From: an uncultured Faecalibacterium sp.
GTDB taxonomy: Bacteria; Bacillota; Clostridia; Oscillospirales; Ruminococcaceae
Length of the DNA stretch: 51,760 nt
Assembly (NCBI GenBank): GCA_934561555.1
Contig: CAKTGQ010000016.1
Location: 1 to 51,760, forward strand
Direction: 5' to 3'
Positions 42,574 through 50,471 of the stretch are shown here, piece by piece. The notes under the pieces were generated by a model. It searched no databases and had not been told where the DNA came from. It saw only the letters and a program-made list of their open reading frames with translations. Made by a program: the position numbers and the translations under genes. The stretch's first letter is position 1, and every line of letters begins with the position of its first letter.

Positions 42574-44289
42574 TTACCCTATTTTGCTTTTCTGTCGGAT
42601 GCCATCTTTGGAAAAAGACAGCTCCCTGTCAAAAAATTCGGTCTGATCTGCGCGGTGCGTGACCATCAGCACTGTTTTATCGGTCATACGGCGCAGATTT
42701 TCCAACAACTGCCGCGCAGTTGCTTCGTCCAAGGCACTGGTGGCCTCGTCCAGCATCAGGATGGGATGCTCTGAGAACACGGCACGGGCAATGGCGATGC
42801 GCTGCATCTGCCCTTCAGAAAGCCCCTGTCCGTGTTCGCCCAGCGTGGTGTCCAGCCCTTTTTCCAGCTTCTGCACAAAATCCTCTGCGCAGGCAATGCG
42901 CAGGGCACGGAGGATGCCGGCATCATCCTGTGCTTTGCACGGGTCGCCAAAGGAAACGATATCCCGGATCGTACCGGAAAGCAGCTGATTGCCCTGCGGC
43001 ACATAGGCAAACAGGCTGCGCCACGCCGCCGTGAGCGGCTGGATGCCGCTGGCAGTTTCCAGCGTGCGTGAACCGGCATCCAGCGGGTAAAGGCACATCA
43101 GCAATTTCAGCACCGTGCTTTTGCCGCAGCCGGACGGCCCGGTGAACGCGATATACTCACCCTTGCGGATGGTCAAATCAATGTCCTTCAGCACCACCGG
43201 CATGGGTGGCTGTTCTTCCTCTGCGCGGACAGGCGGCTGGTAGGTGAAGCTGGCGTGCTCCAGCCGAAGCGCCGTCAGCTTGGTGCGATAAAACTCCAGT
43301 GTTTTTTCCTCTGCAAGCGGGTGCTCGCTGTCCGGTGCAAACGCTTCGGCTTCCATCAGGCGCTCCGCGCTGGCAAGCATGGCGTAATAACGCGGCAGAT
43401 ACCCCGTAATGTTGGCAAACGGGTTTTGCACCTGCCCCACCAGCTGCATGATCGCCATCAGGTTTCCGTAACTCATCGTTCCGGTCAGAATACCGTATCC
43501 GCAAAAGCCGATGCCCAGCAGATACGCCCCGTCCATGGCACCGGCAAAGCCGATGTTGCACAGGTTGGAAAAATTGCTGCGCTTCATCCGGGCGTCTTTG
43601 TGGGCGTCCATCAGGGCGTCTGCCTGCCGCGTCATCTGTTCTTCCTTGGCAAAGGTGCGGACGATGACAAGACTTTCCAGCCGCTCCTGCAAGAACACCC
43701 GGAGCGCACCGTCTGTTTCTTGAATCCTCTTGTGCAGTCGTTTCAATATCTTGCGGAACGCATAGGTCAGCAGCATCATGGCCGCGCCGCCGGGGAGAAG
43801 GATGTACAAAAAACGCGGCTCGAGCCACAAAATAGCGGTCACTGCGCCCAGCAAGCGCACCAGCATTCCGATCAGCCCGGGCACGATCTGGGTCACGCCG
43901 CCCGCCACCACGGTGGTATCCGAGGTCAGGCGGTTCATCCACTCGCCGGAGTGCACCGCCGTGACCGATGCATAATTCCCGGTGAGCAGTGCCGCAAAGA
44001 GCCGCTGCTTGAAGCGGTTTTCTACGGTGGTCGTGGTGTACTCGCTCAGAAACCGTCCCGCAGCGCCCAGCGCGATCTGCGCCGCGATCACGCCCGCCAG
44101 CAGCACAAACGACGACCGGAACCCGGTGGACGCTCCCTGCACGGCCATGTTGATAATGCGCCGCAAAATAAAGGCAAAGGCGATGCTGGAAACGCTCAGC
44201 ACCGCCTGTACTGCAACCAGAACGCCTACCAGAAGCTTGGCCTTTCCCGCTGTGATGCTGAGCCATTGTAAGGTGTTTTTTTGTTTCAT
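42574..44289 (-). CDS. ABC exporter of the RiPP cluster (fused permease-ATPase)
   Basis: Encodes 571 residues: six membrane segments in the first ~300, then an ATPase domain with Walker A GPSGCGKST, signature LSEGQMQR and Walker B ILMLDEAT. It probably pumps the mature peptides out. It lacks the N-terminal C39 peptidase found in many bacteriocin exporters, so leader removal must come from another enzyme, likely the adjacent S26 peptidase. The start (ATG 44289) overlaps the peptidase stop by 4 bases. Confidence 0.93.
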   Translation of the reverse strand: MKQKNTLQWLSITAGKAKLLVGVLVAVQAVLSVSSIAFAFILRRIINMAVQGASTGFRSSFVLLAGVIAAQIALGAAGRFLSEYTTTTVENRFKQRLFAALLTGNYASVTAVHSGEWMNRLTSDTTVVAGGVTQIVPGLIGMLVRLLGAVTAILWLEPRFLYILLPGGAAMMLLTYAFRKILKRLHKRIQETDGALRVFLQERLESLVIVRTFAKEEQMTRQADALMDAHKDARMKRSNFSNLCNIGFAGAMDGAYLLGIGFCGYGILTGTMSYGNLMAIMQLVGQVQNPFANITGYLPRYYAMLASAERLMEAEAFAPDSEHPLAEEKTLEFYRTKLTALRLEHASFTYQPPVRAEEEQPPMPVVLKDIDLTIRKGEYIAFTGPSGCGKSTVLKLLMCLYPLDAGSRTLETASGIQPLTAAWRSLFAYVPQGNQLLSGTIRDIVSFGDPCKAQDDAGILRALRIACAEDFVQKLEKGLDTTLGEHGQGLSEGQMQRIAIARAVFSEHPILMLDEATSALDEATARQLLENLRRMTDKTVLMVTHRADQTEFFDRELSFSKDGIRQKSKIG

Positions 44290-44729
44290 TGGCACAGCTT
44301 CCTTTTTATTCTTCCGGGCAGGTCACGGCACCACAGCACCGTCGCGCGCAGGTAGAACAGATCGCACCACAGATGCACATACAGCCGGTAGCGCTGATCC
44401 GTGACCGGGAGCTTTTGTCCATCCCGGATCACTGCCGTCAGCACGCCGATGATATGTCGGTCTGTTATGCCGGTCTCCCGCTGCCAGCGGTTGTCCCCGC
44501 AGAGGACATAATCGTTTTTGCGTACTTTCAAAATACGGTGGAGCACATATTGTCCGCTGTCCCGGCGGTAGAGCGGCACATCGTATTTGTTCAGCCGTCC
44601 TTCCGGTTTGCGGGCGATAAGCAACAGGTCTTTGCCCTGCCGGATCAGCGGCAGCATACTGTCGCCTACATTGCGGTAAAGCAAAAAACCGTTGCGCGCA
44701 ATCTCCTCCTCAAAGGTCGATTTACGCAT
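44286..44729 (-). CDS. S24/S26 (signal-peptidase-like) protease of the RiPP cluster
   Basis: Encodes 147 residues. The nucleophile motif GDSMLP has Ser24; YVLHRI puts a His (64) where bacterial type I signal peptidases have Lys; LCGDN (77-80) supplies the Asp. That is the Ser-His-Asp pattern of the SipW/archaeal branch. No clear membrane segment is seen, though the C-terminal LYVHLWCDLFYL is hydrophobic. It probably cleaves the precursor leaders. The start ATG at 44729 overlaps pqqD by 8 bases. Confidence 0.8.
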   Translation of the reverse strand: MRKSTFEEEIARNGFLLYRNVGDSMLPLIRQGKDLLLIARKPEGRLNKYDVPLYRRDSGQYVLHRILKVRKNDYVLCGDNRWQRETGITDRHIIGVLTAVIRDGQKLPVTDQRYRLYVHLWCDLFYLRATVLWCRDLPGRIKRKLCQ

Positions 44730-44979
44730 CCAGCGCACCAATTTTTTTCAGGTTGGCCAGCACCATGTCCACATCCTCTGCCATCACGGTGCGGGGTGCA
44801 TCATACTTTTTGCACATGGCGTCCAGAATGGCTTCCTTGGTGGTTTCGGTTTTGAGCTGGTCGATGATAAACGCGGCGGTGGCATTGCTGCGCACCATGC
44901 CGGCAAAGCCGCCGCCGGCTTCTACCATCACCTGCTCGCCATCCATTTCCTGCGTAACAAAAGTATCTTTCAGTTTCAT
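44722..44979 (-). CDS. pqqD: PqqD-like RiPP recognition element protein
   Basis: Encodes 85 residues of the PqqD family, which binds the leader of a precursor peptide and presents it to the radical SAM enzyme. Visible features are LKDTFVTQEMDGEQVMV and the helix pair FIIDQL ... AILDAMCKKYDAP. Start at 44979, with AGGACG upstream. The longer frame would include a terminator hairpin and is rejected. It has no promoter of its own, so it depends on readthrough from the precursor gene. Confidence 0.88.
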   Translation of the reverse strand: MKLKDTFVTQEMDGEQVMVEAGGGFAGMVRSNATAAFIIDQLKTETTKEAILDAMCKKYDAPRTVMAEDVDMVLANLKKIGALDA

Positions 44980-45016
44980 ATTCAAACGTCCTTTCTTGGA
45001 ACGGTGTTTTTCAAGA

Positions 45017-45047
45017 AAAGGCAGGCAGCCAAAAACTACCTGCCTTT
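45017..45047 (-). terminator. Partial terminator between precursor A and pqqD
   Basis: AAAGGCAGG / CCTGCCTTT stem followed by TCTT on the minus strand, just after the precursor stop. The weak T-run suggests part of the transcripts stop here, giving more precursor than processing enzymes. Confidence 0.65.
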
Positions 45048-45050
45048 GAA

Positions 45051-45227
45051 TTAGTCGGCCCACAGCACTTTCGAACAGCTACCGTCCGGAGTACAGAAGA
45101 GGTCCTCAACCTTACAACTGCCATCGTAGGGGCAGTTCTCAATCGGGAGTTTGACTGTCGATGTCGTAATAACATCCTCGGCCTCAAACTCGATGACTTC
45201 CATCTGAGCCTTTGTGTACTTTTCCAT
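45051..45227 (-). CDS. RiPP precursor peptide A (Cys-rich)
   Basis: A 58-residue gene found by reading the sequence. Its leader MEKYTKAQMEVIEF, then EAEDVITTS (1-23), is nearly identical to that of precursor B. The core has four cysteines in two copies of one motif: CPYDGSC (32-38) and CTPDGSC (45-51), 13 residues apart. AAAGGAGG precedes the ATG. The setting (PqqD, radical SAM/SPASM maturase, exporter) suggests Cys-based crosslinks such as thioethers. The leader style resembles clostridial Cys-rich peptides tied to radical SAM maturases, recalled and not searched. Confidence 0.88.
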   Translation of the reverse strand: MEKYTKAQMEVIEFEAEDVITTSTVKLPIENCPYDGSCKVEDLFCTPDGSCSKVLWAD

Positions 45228-45332
45228 GTTTACACACCTCCTTTCGCAGAGAATCTCTATGTGAAGCAGCTGTTATACCGCGTCACGCGAAAGAAGGTAT
45301 TGCAAACAAAACGGATTCAGGACATAATTTAT

Positions 45333-45410
<78 letters not shown>

Positions 45411-45414
45411 AAGC

Positions 45415-45442
45415 ATTATCGCTGTTTGCTTCATAAAGTCAA
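45415..45442 (-). promoter_or_regulatory. Promoter of precursor A
   Basis: Minus strand TTGACT, 16 bases, GATAAT, directly followed by the tetranucleotide repeat. Confidence 0.7.
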
Positions 45443-45543
45443 GTCCTCGCTTCCGTTTTGGAAAAAATCTATGTCAGCGCCCTTTGCAGGGCAAGGAAAA
45501 TCGGGTAGGGCAGGCCGCCGAAACGGTCTGCCCCTTTCTGAGA

Positions 45544-45711
45544 TCAACTTACATCGAACTCCCAGCAGTTTTTTTGACAGGAGGGGTCATCGTCTCCGCA
45601 GCCCCAGGGGTTAATGCTGGTATTCACGCCATTGCAGCCGCCGCTGGTCGTAATAACGTCCTCGGCTTCAAACTCGATGACTTCCATCTGAGCCTTTGCA
45701 TACTTTTCCAT
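45544..45711 (-). CDS. RiPP precursor peptide B (Cys-rich)
   Basis: A 55-residue gene found by reading the sequence. The leader differs from that of precursor A only at residue 5 (Ala for Thr). The core begins SGGC and has four cysteines (26, 38, 45, 49) in a spacing unlike that of A, with two Trp (36 and 50) and a run of three Asp. The Gly-Gly just before the first Cys could be a cleavage point. AAAGGAGG precedes the ATG. It is nearer to the radical SAM gene than precursor A. Confidence 0.88.
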   Translation of the reverse strand: MEKYAKAQMEVIEFEAEDVITTSGGCNGVNTSINPWGCGDDDPSCQKNCWEFDVS

Positions 45712-45816
45712 GTTTGCACACCTCCTTTCGCAGAGAATCTCTATGTGAAGCAGCTGTTACACCGCGTCACGCGAAAGAAGGTATTGCAAACAAAACGGAT
45801 TCAGGACATAATTTAT

Positions 45817-45866
<50 letters not shown>

Positions 45867-45870
45867 AAGC

Positions 45871-45898
45871 ATGATCGCTGTTTGCTTCATAAAGTCAA
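45871..45898 (-). promoter_or_regulatory. Promoter of precursor B
   Basis: Minus strand TTGACT, 16 bases, GATCAT. The -10 is one base worse than that of precursor A (GATAAT), predicting weaker expression. Confidence 0.6.
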
Positions 45899-45994
45899 GT
45901 CCTCGCTTCCATTTTGGAAAAAAACTATGTCAATGCCCTTTGCAGGGCAAGGAAAATCGGGTAGGGCAGGCCGCTGAAACGGTCTGCCAAAGGG

Positions 45995-47353
45995 TCAGCA
46001 GTCCGGGTGAGGTTCTTCCTCATCGATCTGCTCTTTTTTTAGCCATGCGTTGTAGTTTTTTTGCATAGACTTTAACAGGTATTCTTTGTACTCTGCTCGC
46101 AGTTCTTCAAAACATTCTTTCTGTTCAGCACACTTTTTCAGACGGATACATTCGGGGTAATAGAAGCAGGTTTTGCACGCCTCAATCGGCTCCCAGTATT
46201 CTCGAAAACTTTGGATGACGGAACGCTCTGACGCTTTTCCATCAAGGCTTCCCACAAAGTTGTCCTCGCTGTAATGTTCGCACAGCCCAAGTTCCCCGTT
46301 CGGCAGGATCGTAAGGGAACCGCCGCTATCCGCCATGCATTGCCGGATACGCAGTTTTTGGCGCAAATAGCACGATGCTCCGATTCCGCAATCGTCCAGT
46401 TTTTTGCGGAGCCGCTGCTGTTTTTGATAGAGCTGGCGCCGTTCTTCTTGGGCACGGATATGTGTTTTGCTGCCTGCAAACTCAAACAAGGTATGGCTGT
46501 AAACCGAAAATTTACCTTTACCTCCGAAGCGCTCGTGCAATTCATCCGCCAGTTCCATCAGATTATCGGCGTTGTGCTCGTCCATGTTCAGCCGGATATG
46601 GACGGAAACCCCCGCATCCAGCAAACGCTGGATATTTGCCAGTACCACCTGATAGGGGCTTTTGCCATCCTTATAAATAAACGCCTTGCTGCGGTTATAG
46701 GTTTCTTCCGTGCCGTCCAGCGTGATCTGCACGCTCTTCAACTTCCAATGGGAAACCGCTTGTTCTACGGTAGCTCCGTCAAACAGGTACCCGTTGGAGA
46801 TCATCATGGATTCGTACACGATGCCCTTTTCCGTAAGGTCGGTGCAGATGATATCAATGACCTGTTTATTAAAAAGCGGTTCACCGCCAAACCAGTGCAG
46901 ATGAACTTTTTCGCCGCCGCAATGCGCTGCAATATATGCCGCCGCCTTGTGGGCGGTTTCGTCGCTCATGGGAATCCGGGAACGCCCCATCTCATAGCAG
47001 TAAAAGCACCGGGCGTTGCAGTCCGTGGTGGTAAAAATGGTATAAGTGGTTGTATGCTCCGGTTCCTTTTGCATCGTGCGGCGGATAAACCGCACCCGGT
47101 CGGCATATTTCATGTCGTCCATTTCCTGCGGTACGCGGAACCAGCTGCTGCGCAGTTCGGCCACTGCATCCGGTGCAGTATACTCCTCCGGCGTGAGCAG
47201 AAGCAGCGACCGTGTGAGGGTATGGAACACCAGCACGCCGCCTTCGACCGGCTGGGCAAGAACGTATGTCATCCAGCGCAGGCCGTGCTCTGCCGGCTTC
47301 GGCTTGCCAAGGATCTTGATCGTATTGCCAGACGGCAGCAAAATGGTTTGCAT
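45995..47353 (-). CDS. Radical SAM/SPASM peptide maturase
   Basis: Encodes 452 residues. An N-terminal domain (1-100) is followed by the radical SAM core with CNARCFYC (C112, C116, C119) and WFGGEPL, and by a C-terminal SPASM-type region with many cysteines (CMADSGG, GLCEHY, CKTCFYYPEC, CAEQKEC) for extra 4Fe-4S clusters. Enzymes of this kind form thioether or C-C bonds in Cys-rich precursors, here most likely the two peptides encoded next to it. GGAGGAG precedes the ATG. It starts 13 bases after the HPr-kinase-like gene. Confidence 0.93.
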   Translation of the reverse strand: MQTILLPSGNTIKILGKPKPAEHGLRWMTYVLAQPVEGGVLVFHTLTRSLLLLTPEEYTAPDAVAELRSSWFRVPQEMDDMKYADRVRFIRRTMQKEPEHTTTYTIFTTTDCNARCFYCYEMGRSRIPMSDETAHKAAAYIAAHCGGEKVHLHWFGGEPLFNKQVIDIICTDLTEKGIVYESMMISNGYLFDGATVEQAVSHWKLKSVQITLDGTEETYNRSKAFIYKDGKSPYQVVLANIQRLLDAGVSVHIRLNMDEHNADNLMELADELHERFGGKGKFSVYSHTLFEFAGSKTHIRAQEERRQLYQKQQRLRKKLDDCGIGASCYLRQKLRIRQCMADSGGSLTILPNGELGLCEHYSEDNFVGSLDGKASERSVIQSFREYWEPIEACKTCFYYPECIRLKKCAEQKECFEELRAEYKEYLLKSMQKNYNAWLKKEQIDEEEPHPDC

Positions 47354-47366
47354 TGCAGTGCTCCTC

Positions 47367-48104
47367 CTATTGATTCATCCCGTGGTAAGCTACAAGTGCG
47401 GCTTCCGGCTCCATGTTACATCCCAGCCTGTACAGCGGCACGCTGCTGCTCAGCAAATCGACCAGCGCAAGGGTTTTTCTCAAAGCGGCAGGCTGCGCCG
47501 GACGGTAGCTCTGCTGGCAGAGCATGGGTAATGCCGCCTTTTTGTCGATGCGCTGGATCGAGTTTTCTGTGTTGCGGGTCAGGATGCAGACAGCTTTCAG
47601 CGGGCAGGAGGTGTTGGTACTGCGGTGGTGCTTGCCGTCCCATGGCGTTCCGTAAACAGTCACGCCCTGTGCGCTGATTTTCAGCAGGGGCTTGTCATCG
47701 TTGATGAACACTGCCCGTTCACCGAACCGCTTTTTCCAAAGCTGGGTGTGGGTGCTTTTGCCTGTGCCGCTTTTGGCGGTGAACAGGTAGGCTTTGCTGT
47801 CCACGCTGATGCAGGAGCCATGAAACAGCAGGGTGTCCCATTCTAAAAGCCGCTCTACGATTTTGCGGTACAGTGCCAGCGTTTCCAGATATTCATCGGA
47901 GAAGTTCCCCGGCGCGTGTCCTTCCACCGCAGCTTCCCGGTCGTTTTTTTCTCGTTCAAACGCAATATCAGCGGGAGTGACTGCGACTTCAAACGATGCG
48001 GGTGCATCGGTCAGATAATTTTTGCAAAAGGTGCGGGTCTGCTCATACAGCGCCGAAACACCAATGACCTGTCCCGCCAGTGCAATGCGAAACGATACCC
48101 TCAT
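47367..48104 (-). CDS. HPr-kinase/PEPCK-like protein of the RiPP cluster
   Basis: Encodes 245 residues. It has the P-loop TAKSGTGKST (109-118), LFHGSC before it, and FINDDKP (133-139), the layout of HPr kinase C-terminal/PEPCK-like domains. In other peptide clusters such proteins phosphorylate the peptide or are of unknown role. GGGAG precedes the ATG at 48104; the longer frame overlaps the TetR gene. Second gene of the tetR operon. Confidence 0.85.
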   Translation of the reverse strand: MRVSFRIALAGQVIGVSALYEQTRTFCKNYLTDAPASFEVAVTPADIAFEREKNDREAAVEGHAPGNFSDEYLETLALYRKIVERLLEWDTLLFHGSCISVDSKAYLFTAKSGTGKSTHTQLWKKRFGERAVFINDDKPLLKISAQGVTVYGTPWDGKHHRSTNTSCPLKAVCILTRNTENSIQRIDKKAALPMLCQQSYRPAQPAALRKTLALVDLLSSSVPLYRLGCNMEPEAALVAYHGMNQ

Positions 48105-48130
48105 ACACAGCACTCCCTCACTTTCCTGCA

Positions 48131-48802
48131 TTATACTTCGCCGCCTGTTTTTTCTCCCTGGCACCATAGCAGCAGCATCTCTTTCAGATGAAGCAGTTCC
48201 TGGGTATGGTCATCTTTGGGGTCATTGAGCCATACAAGCCCTTGTGCGTATCGCTCTGCCATGCTCAGCATCGTGATAGATGATGTGATAAACATTTCCT
48301 CTTCCGGGATATCCGTGCGGATGCTGCCATCAACTTTTGCCCGCTCATACATTCCATGAAACAGGAGCTGCATGGGTTTGAGTACATCCAAATGTTCCCG
48401 GAGCTGCTTATCCTCCATATTTCCGCGGCGGTTCATATAGGTTTTATATTCACCGCTGAATCGCAGTACTTCCGGACGGTTCTTGTACAAAGCAATCATC
48501 CTATCGGCGTAAAACTCAATGCCCTGATAAGCAGTAAAATGCTCAAAGTGATTGGTTCCGGGGTCTCCCAGAGCCTCCTGCCATACTTCATCCCACACCT
48601 TTGCACTGATGGCGATGAGCAATTTTTCTTTCGTCAGAAAATATTTGTACATCGTTGCAGGGCTGACATTTGCAGCGTCTGCCACTTTTTGCAGGCTGAC
48701 AGTTTCGATTCCGTTCTGAGAGAACAGTCGGAATCCCGCTTCGATCAACTGATTTTTCCGTCGGTCAGCTTCACGCTTATCACGTTCAATGTTTCTTGGC
48801 AT
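48131..48802 (-). CDS. TetR-family transcriptional regulator
   Basis: Encodes 223 residues. The N-terminal helix-turn-helix (LIEAGFRLFSQNGIETVS, VADAANVSPATMYKYF) is typical of TetR repressors, and the C-terminal domain would bind a signal. A perfect 17-bp inverted repeat lies between its promoter and its start codon, so it probably represses its own operon and with it the maturase. The precursor promoters do not contain this site. Confidence 0.92.
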   Translation of the reverse strand: MPRNIERDKREADRRKNQLIEAGFRLFSQNGIETVSLQKVADAANVSPATMYKYFLTKEKLLIAISAKVWDEVWQEALGDPGTNHFEHFTAYQGIEFYADRMIALYKNRPEVLRFSGEYKTYMNRRGNMEDKQLREHLDVLKPMQLLFHGMYERAKVDGSIRTDIPEEEMFITSSITMLSMAERYAQGLVWLNDPKDDHTQELLHLKEMLLLWCQGEKTGGEV

Positions 48803-48837
48803 CTCATCACTCCGGTTTTATCACACTGCTCTCATTC

Positions 48838-48854
48838 GTAGAGTGACACTCTAC
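48838..48854. promoter_or_regulatory. Probable TetR operator
   Basis: GTAGAGTGACACTCTAC, a perfect inverted repeat around one central base, 10 bases downstream of the -10 element. A half site (TGTAGAGC, 48893-48900) flanks the -35 side. Confidence 0.7.
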
Positions 48855-48863
48855 TTGTTAGTG

Positions 48864-48892
48864 ATTATACTCGCGGAATGCCGATTTGTCAA
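48864..48892 (-). promoter_or_regulatory. Promoter of the tetR operon
   Basis: Minus strand TTGACA, 17 bases, TATAAT: full consensus, as expected for a repressor-controlled promoter. Confidence 0.9.
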
Positions 48893-48917
48893 TGTAGAGC
48901 AAATATTATCCTGAACG

Positions 48918-49040
48918 GAAATCAGACACTTTGCAGTCTTACACGATTACAGCCCGGAAATAGATAAGTACCTTACCATCCATTGCTATCAGCCCGAACC
49001 CGGCTATTGCGCCTGCGTGCTGCAAACGGCGGATCGATAA
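48918..49040 (+). pseudogene. Possible remnant of a PAS-type domain gene
   Basis: A 40-codon stretch without a start codon, containing DKYLTIHCYQPEPGYCACVL, which resembles the end of a PAS domain in clostridial sensor proteins. It is preceded by a stop. It is the only coding-like trace in 48893-49162; the rest shows nothing recognisable. Confidence 0.25.
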
Positions 49041-49162
49041 ATCGAATAAAATAATATATGTCCTTGCCCTGCGCTGCCAGTGCCTTTCTTAGATATGATT
49101 GGACGCAATTGCTTGTTTGTGACAAGTTATTTTGAAATCACAAGAAATAAGGAGTGATGCCA

Positions 49163-49489
49163 TTGACCCAACCGAAAACCGACCTTGACTACCTCCGCAG
49201 CGAAAAAGCCAAAGCAGAGCAGAAGCTGCGCGCTTGTCAGCACCGGGAGAAGATCCTTGAACGCCAGATGTCAGAACTGAATCGGAGAGAGCGTGTGCAT
49301 CGTCTTTGCACCCGTGCCGGAATGCTGGAAAGCTTTCTGGTCTGTCCGGGAGAACTGACCGACGATCAGGTGATGGAACTTTTGAAGATCTCGTTCCGTC
49401 AACCTGAAGTCGTGCTGGCTCTTGCAAAGATGGTGCATGACGTTCACGAAAAGCAGAACGTTCCAAACCCTTTAGAATAAAGGGCGCAA
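49163..49489 (+). CDS. DUF3847 mobilization-associated protein
   Basis: The frame runs from a TTG at 49163, 8 bases after AAGGAG; an ATG at 49157 is too close to that site. The visible product is 105 residues: a basic coiled-coil N-terminus (LRSEKAKAEQKLRACQHREK) and the conserved RRERVHRLCTRAGMLESFL, which define DUF3847. Such genes precede the relaxase in Tn1549-like elements and may be relaxosome accessories. The end coordinate here is approximate; the stop TAA is at 49478-49480. Confidence 0.8.
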
Positions 49490-49800
49490 TTATACACCTC
49501 GTCGTCACTTGCTGCGTATCGTTCGCATCTGTGCAAAAGCACAAATGCTCATTCACTCCGCAGTTCCTCCTCTTCCCCATAAAATCATCTTCGATGCTTT
49601 TCCGGGGACCCCTTTGTGTGAAATTGCGGTCTTGCAGACGGCTCGATGAAATCGAAGCTGGCGTTTGTGCGCCAGCCCGATTCCATCCCAAGGAAAACTG
49701 CATTTTCCTTGCGCTGCTTTGCAGCTATCCTTTTGCGGCTCCCGCCTAAGACCGAAGCGCACAGCACTCCGTTCCAGGGCGGCGAGCAAAACCGAATACG
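49490..49800 (+). other. Hairpin-rich non-coding region, candidate oriT
   Basis: No gene is supported. At least four hairpins occur: GCAT-TGTGC / GCACA-ATGC (49525-49548), CTGGCG / CGCCAG (49658-49675), AAGGAAAA / TTTTCCTT (49690-49710) and GCTGC / GCAGC (49713-49725). It lies between the DUF3847 gene and the relaxase remnant, where an origin of transfer is expected. Confidence 0.4.
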
Positions 49801-50459
49801 ATTCCAGACCGTTCATCAAGAGCAGCGATTGGTCTGGCAAGGCAAAACTGAAATGCACTGTCCGGGACTTTGAGGAAGTCAAACGGGCGGTGGACTACCT
49901 GAAAGCCCATTCTCTGAACACCATCGAGGATTTGAACCAAGCCATTGACAACTTAAACCAGACCGCCGCCCCTCTCCGCAGGCAGTTGAAGCAGAACGAA
50001 AACCGTATGCGGACAATCGCCCAGATCAAGGACGCTGCCGCCGTCCATGCCAAGCTGAAACCTATCCATGATACCTTTATTAAGAAGAACTTCAAGCTGA
50101 CCAAGGACGCTTATGCCGCCCAGCACAAGGACGAACTGGACGCATTCAACAAAGCCGTCCGCACCCTGATGAAGCTGAACGGCAGCACAGCGGTGGATTT
50201 TTCGGCATTGGATGCCGAATTTTCTGCGCTGCAATCCAGCAGCGCAGAGCTGCGCACCCAACTGGAAACCTTGCAGCCGGACATCTCCGCACTGAAAAAT
50301 ATCCGCAAGTATATCGACATGGTGCTGAATAAGCAGCAGCTTTCCGCACCGGGCGGCAAGACCCCGGAAAAGGAATCAGTGCTGAAAAAGCTGGAAGAAG
50401 CCAAGACAACGCAATCCCAGAAGAAAGCCGAGCAGAAGAATCACACACAGGAACTTTAA
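49800..50459 (+). pseudogene. Relaxase (MobA/MobL-like) C-terminal remnant
   Basis: About 220 codons of coiled-coil sequence (FEEVKRAVDYLKAHSL ... LRRQLKQNENRM ... NIRKYIDMVLNK) resemble the C-terminal part of Tn1549-like relaxases. The N-terminal catalytic domain with its Tyr and His triad is missing, and there is no start with a ribosome site. The open frame extends to 49665 through the hairpin region. Probably an N-terminal deletion; a stand-alone coiled-coil protein is the alternative. Confidence 0.6.
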
Positions 50460-50471
50460 GGAGGAAGCAAC

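Noticed and set aside
49531..49749. Frames in the gap between the DUF3847 gene and the relaxase remnant
   Set aside because: Several short frames on both strands overlap hairpins, none has a ribosome site or recognisable content.
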